Notes under the pieces: generated by a model | Database searches by the model: none | Told to the model about the DNA's origin: nothing | Seen by the model: only the letters and a program-made list of their open reading frames with translations | Shown: one piece after another, positions 62,977 to 64,000 of the stretch | Layout: the number at the start of each line of letters is the position of its first letter | Position numbering within the stretch: the first letter of the stretch is position 1 | Program-made: the position numbers and the translations under genes | Origin: Rhodospirillales bacterium | Lineage (GTDB): Bacteria > Pseudomonadota > Alphaproteobacteria > TMED109 | Assembly (NCBI GenBank): GCA_028824295.1 | Contig: JAPPED010000003.1 | Location: 310,001-374,000 of the forward strand | Direction of reading: 5' to 3' | Length of the DNA stretch: 64,000 nucleotides

Positions 62977-64000
62977 TCAATAACCGGGCGGTGGAGCGAA
63001 GCGGTGATATCCCTCTTCGATCAGCGCGGCCATGTGCAGGCAGGTGCGATCGTCGTACTGGCGCCCGACGATCTGAATCCCGACCGGTAGGCCGTTCGCC
63101 AGCCCGATCGGTGCCACGGATGAAGGCAGGAAATACCCGCAGGGATAACCGGCCCAGAAGAGCTGATCGACGACCGGCTGGGTTCTGCCGTTGACGGTGA
63201 TCGTTCGGTCGTGGCGCTCGCCCGCCTGGTCGTGCGGGAAGGCCGATGAGGATGCGGCGGGGCAGAGCAGCAGATCGTAGGTCTCAAACCACTCTTCCCA
63301 GCCGGCAATCAGCTTGTATCGGCGTTCGTTCCACCTCAGCCAGTCCCGGTGCAGCATGCCTTGGGCTTCCAGCATCCGGCGGCGGTAGGGAGTCGCTTCC
63401 GCCGGGAGACGGGCCAGGTCTTCGTTGCCTTTCGCGATCACCTCGTCGCCCAAGCGCTTGGACGTCGCCGCTCGCAGCAGCATGGTGTAGGTCTCCATCG
63501 CCTCCGCAGGGGTGAAGGCGGGCTTGGCGTCAAGCTCAACGGTCACCCCTTCACCCTCCAGCCAGCGGGCAAGCGCGGCAATGGCGTCCTGGTAGGCATG
63601 CTCGACCTCCGCCTGCGGATCGCTCAGCATGACCCCGACACGGTAATCCCGGAGACTTTGTTTCCGCGGCTGGGGCAGCGCCAGTTGCCATCCCCGCGCG
63701 GCAGGGCCGTCGGCTCCGGCCAGAAGGCCGAACGCCAGCTCAAGATCCACGGCCGATCGGGCCAGCGGGCCAACGACCGCGATGTCGGTAGGGGCAAGGT
63801 CGCCGGGCAGTGCCTGGCCCCGGCCCGAGATGATCCCCCAGGTCGGCTTGTGACCGAAGACGCCGCAATAGTGCGCCGGGTTGCGGATCGAGGCGCCAAT
63901 GTCGGAACCGGCGTCCAGCCCCGTCATTCCCGTGGCGAGCGCCGCCGCCGATCCGCCGGAAGAACCGCCCGGCGTCCTGGTTAGATCCCAGGGATTGTTG
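62977..64000 (-). CDS. Amidase signature family protein, C-terminal part
   Basis: A partial gene: the C-terminal 341 residues are in the window and the N-terminus with the catalytic lysine lies beyond 64000. The frame runs open across 63927 to the edge. The signature '[14 protein letters not shown]' (cis-serine) and 'GSDIGAS' (nucleophile Ser) are visible. Family length is 450-500. The enzyme hydrolyses amides. It could act on substrates of the amide-type transporter at the other end of the window, but they are 57 kb apart. Confidence 0.92.
   Translation of the reverse strand, partial: NNPWDLTRTPGGSSGGSAAALATGMTGLDAGSDIGASIRNPAHYCGVFGHKPTWGIISGRGQALPGDLAPTDIAVVGPLARSAVDLELAFGLLAGADGPAARGWQLALPQPRKQSLRDYRVGVMLSDPQAEVEHAYQDAIAALARWLEGEGVTVELDAKPAFTPAEAMETYTMLLRAATSKRLGDEVIAKGNEDLARLPAEATPYRRRMLEAQGMLHRDWLRWNERRYKLIAGWEEWFETYDLLLCPAASSSAFPHDQAGERHDRTITVNGRTQPVVDQLFWAGYPCGYFLPSSVAPIGLANGLPVGIQIVGRQYDDRTCLHMAALIEEGYHRFAPPPGY

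Overview
The window is a GC-rich bacterial chromosome segment. I infer an alphaproteobacterium, probably of the Rhodospirillales type: LivHMGF-type amide/urea transporters, a TRAP-transporter remnant, a DUF1289 gene, lanthanide-type PQQ dehydrogenase chemistry and many toxin-antitoxin (TA) modules fit this, but no rRNA or marker gene fixes the taxon. Ordinary metabolic genes alternate with a long accessory region (about 11.7-40.3 kb) rich in defence genes, TA modules, pseudogenes and insertion-sequence traces. No CRISPR array was seen.

Layout. 1-6.8 kb: a minus-strand ABC transporter operon of the LivHMG/UrtABCD type (periplasmic binding protein, two permeases, start of an ATPase). It is preceded by a flotillin-like SPFH protein and a signal-less AmiC-like sensor, which is divergent from a MarR regulator. 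A 19-bp motif is repeated before the flotillin gene and in the marR/sensor gap, so one regulator probably controls the whole set. 6.9-11.7 kb: a glutathione-transferase-like protein, a histone-deacetylase-family deacetylase, a nucleoside hydrolase and an SDR. 11.8-16 kb: a lower-GC operon of a GHKL-type ATPase, a 737-residue protein of unknown family, and two small proteins, one a zinc ribbon. It faces a type I restriction-modification locus (hsdM-hsdS-unknown-hsdR, 16.5-23.6 kb). I regard this four-gene operon as the best candidate for an undescribed defence system.

23.9-40.3 kb: a decayed TRAP binding-protein gene, an orphan Phd-type antitoxin that is a truncated copy of the complete Phd/PIN module at 30.5 kb, an odd class II tRNA with serine-type features and a CAA anticodon, a complete IS21-family element with a 5-bp target duplication, an ACP-FAAL-acyltransferase fusion, AbiEi/AbiEii, HipBA, an orphan AbiEi-like gene and a zeta-type toxin with a small partner. 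Fragments of hipA and of an IS1595-type transposase lie among them.

40.7-53.4 kb: a GST, a SnoaL-like exported protein, and a minus-strand operon of a DUF4175-like protein, a DUF58 protein, a 1481-residue triple-VWA fusion and a MoxR ATPase. This operon is head-to-head with a Rieske protein and a PQQ dehydrogenase whose active site carries the extra aspartate of lanthanide-dependent enzymes. The MoxR set may mature that dehydrogenase, as mxaRSCL-type genes do in methylotrophs.

54-64 kb: KDG kinase and KDPG aldolase, a split HipA kinase pair in kinase-first order, a decayed copy of the zeta module, a mandelate-racemase-family enzyme that could feed the KDG pathway, a higBA module whose toxin is broken, a cupin, a VOC protein, a YfcG-like GST and a partial amidase. 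The many TA remnants with surviving antitoxins and dead toxins suggest repeated gain and decay of addiction modules.
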